Shown here: positions 58,835-64,000 of the stretch, one piece after another
How the letters are laid out: every line of letters starts with the position of its first letter
Numbering within the stretch: the first letter of the stretch is position 1
Assembly (NCBI RefSeq): GCF_017591425.1
Contig: NW_024465421.1
Location: 24,565,001-24,629,000 of the forward strand
Length of the DNA stretch: 64,000 nt
Source of the DNA: Ochotona curzoniae
Taxonomy: Eukaryota > Chordata > Mammalia > Lagomorpha > Ochotonidae
Direction: 5' to 3'
The notes under the pieces: model-generated
Databases searched by the model: none
Told to the model about the DNA's origin: nothing
Seen by the model: the letters and a program-made list of their open reading frames with translations, nothing else
Program-made: the position numbers and the translations under genes

Positions 58835-60650
58835 CCCCGTGAGGGGGTGTCGGGACCGGGTGAGGGGGCGTCGGGACCCTGAGGGGACATCGGGACCGGG
58901 TGAGGGGGTGTCGGGACCCTGAGGGGGCATCGGGACCGGGTGAGGGGTGTCGGGACCGGGTGAGGGGGCGTCGGGACCGGGTGAGGGGGCGTCGGGACTC
59001 TGAGGGGGCGTCGGGACTGGGTGAGGGGGCGTCGGGACCCTGAGGGGGATTAGAGACCCTGAGGGGGAGTCGAGACTGGGTGAGGGGGCGTCGGGACCGG
59101 GGTCGGGACCAGGTGAGGGGGCGTCGGGACCCTGTGGGGGCTGACCGGGTGAGGGGGTGTCGGGACTGGGTGAGGGGGTGTCGGGACCCTGAGGGGGCGT
59201 CGGGACCGGGTGAGGGGGTTTCGGGACCGGGTGAGGGGGTGTCGGGACCGGGTGAGGGTGCGTCGGGACCCTGAGGGGGCATTGGGACCGGGTGAGGGGG
59301 CGTCAGGACCCTGAGGGGGCGTCGAGACTGGGTGAGGGGGCGTCGGGACCCTGAGGGGGCGTCGGGACCGGGTGTGGGGGCGTCGGGACTCTGAGGGGGC
59401 ATTGGGACCGGGTGAGGGGGTGTCGGGACTCTGAGGGGGCGTCGGGACCCTGAGGGGGCGTCGGGACCCTGAGGGGGCGTCGAGACTGGGTGAGGGGGCG
59501 TCGGGACCCTGAGGGGGCGTCGGGACTGGGTGAGGGGGCGTCGGGACCCTGAGGGGGCGTCGGGACTGGGTGAGGGGCGTCGGGACCCTGAGGGGGCATT
59601 GGGACTGGGTTAGGGGGCATCGGGACCCTGAGGGGGCATTGGGACCGGGTGAGGGGGTGTCGGGACCCTGTGGGGGCGTCGGGACCCTGAGGGGGCGTTG
59701 AGACTGGGTGAGGGGGCGTCGGGACTCTGAGGGCGCGTCGGGACCGGGTGAGGGGGCGTCGGGACCCTGAGGGGGCGTCGGGACTGGGTGAGGTGGCGTC
59801 GGGACCCTGAGGGGGCATTGGGACCGGGTGAGGGGGTGTCGGGACCCTGTGGGGGCGTCGGGACCCTGAGGGGGCATTGGGACCGGGTAGGGTGCGTCGG
59901 GACCCTGAGGGGGTGTCGGGACCGGGTGAGGGGGCGTCGGGACCCTGAGGGGGCGTCGGGACTGGGTGAGGGGGCGTCGGGACCCTGAGGGGGCATTGGG
60001 ACTGGGTGAGGGGGCGTCGGGACCCTGAGGGGGCATCGGGACCGGGTGAGGGGGCGTCGGGACCCTGAGGGGATGTCGGGACCCTGCGGGGGCGTTGGGA
60101 CCCCGAGGGGGCGTCGGGACCGGGTGAGGGGGCGTCGGGACCCTGAGGGGGCGTCGGGACCGGGTGAGGGGGCGTTGGGACCCTGAGGGGGCGTCGGGAC
60201 CAGGTGAGGGGGCGTCGGGACCCTGAGGGGGCATTGGGACCGGGTGAGGGGGCGTCGGGACCCTGAGGGGGCGTTGGGACCGGGTGAGGGGGCGTCGGGA
60301 CCCTGAGGGGGTGTCGGGACCGGGTGAGGGGGCGTCGGGACCCTGTGGGGGCGTCGGGACCGGGTGAGGGGGCATTGGGACTGGGTGAGGTGGCGTCGGG
60401 ACCCTGAGGGGGCATTGGGACTGGGTGAGGGGGCGTCGGGACCCTGTGGGGGCGTCGGGACCCTGAGGGGGCATTGGGACCGGGTAGGGGGCGTCGGGAC
60501 CCTGAGGGGGCGTCGAGACTGGGTGAGGGGGCGTCGGGACTCTGAGGGGGCGTCGGGACTGGGTGAGGTGCGTCGGGACCCTGAGGGGGCATTGGGACCG
60601 GGTGAGGGGGCGTCGGGACTCTGAGGGGGCTGACCGGGTGAGGAGGTGCT
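58835..60650. repeat. 40-bp higher-order G-rich minisatellite
   Basis: A 19-bp unit (gaccctgagggggcgtcgg) alternates with a 21-bp unit (gaccgggtgagggggcgtcg plus g), giving a 40-bp period and about 45 copies. The alternation is sometimes broken by two like units in a row. The edges decay near 58835 and 60720. All three minus frames stay open throughout, which produces long spurious ORFs. Confidence 0.95.
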
Positions 60651-60779
60651 GGGACACGGGTTGAGGATATGTGAGGAGGTGCTGGGACTCGGGGTCGGGA
60701 CCCAGTGAGGAGGCGGTGAGGGGTCAGGACCCCGTGAGGAGAGAGCTGGCACCGTAGTGAGACCTGGCGGTGGCACAGG

Positions 60780-64000
<3,221 letters not shown>

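Noticed and set aside
58107..60776. Very long minus-strand open frames (up to 535 codons) rich in Pro, Ser and Arg
   Set aside because: They are produced by the G-rich 40-bp minisatellite. All three minus frames stay open, there is no splice or domain context, and the composition simply mirrors the repeat.

Overview
This is a mammalian nuclear genome window. Genes are split into exons with GT-AG introns, promoters sit in CpG islands, and the non-coding DNA is filled with one tRNA-derived SINE. Its head reads like ggcgcagtggttaaggtcct, its internal Pol III B-box like GGTTCTAATCCC, and it ends in an A-rich tail. This matches the lagomorph C-repeat family. The dominant young subfamily differs from my memory of the rabbit consensus and fits pika (Ochotona) better, so my call is a lagomorph, probably a pika (inference). 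The gene order is the flank of the alpha-globin locus, homologous to human 16p13.3, read from the globin side outward.

Layout. NPRL3 (+, last six exons, 127-4960) converges on MPG (-, 5342-7293), and their poly(A) signals interdigitate. A CpG island and a minisatellite separate MPG from RHBDF1 (+, probable first exon ending at 10245, coding exons 15308-22159). SNRNP25 (-, 23045-24132) and POLR3K (+, 24555-29304) fire divergently from one CCAAT-rich CpG island. From 29.7 to 41.6 kb lies a repeat graveyard of SINEs plus a 2.9 kb L1-type insertion. IL9R (+, 41671-46701) then appears with a fully open 487-codon reading frame. After a second repeat-rich gap (46.7-58.1 kb, including old L1 remnants) comes another CpG island. 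It runs into a roughly 1.8 kb G-rich 40-bp minisatellite, followed by the first two coding exons of ANHX (61491-62430), which runs off the window.

Functionally this is a block of housekeeping genes that happen to be neighbours: NPRL3 (GATOR1 arm of mTORC1 control), MPG (alkyl-base excision repair), RHBDF1/iRhom1 (ADAM17 trafficking), SNRNP25 (minor spliceosome) and POLR3K (RNA polymerase III). They are followed by a lineage-restricted cytokine receptor, IL9R, and a rapidly evolving homeobox gene, ANHX. No operons or prokaryotic features are present. The points most worth checking are the intact IL9R next to POLR3K, the IL9R-ANHX junction (human 16p-type against 12q-type neighbours), the G-quadruplex-prone minisatellite, a triple-nested SINE, and SINE tails that seem to supply the only poly(A) signals for two genes. 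I found no convincing undescribed biological system.

All gene identities come from reading translated exons against family knowledge held in memory. No search was run.
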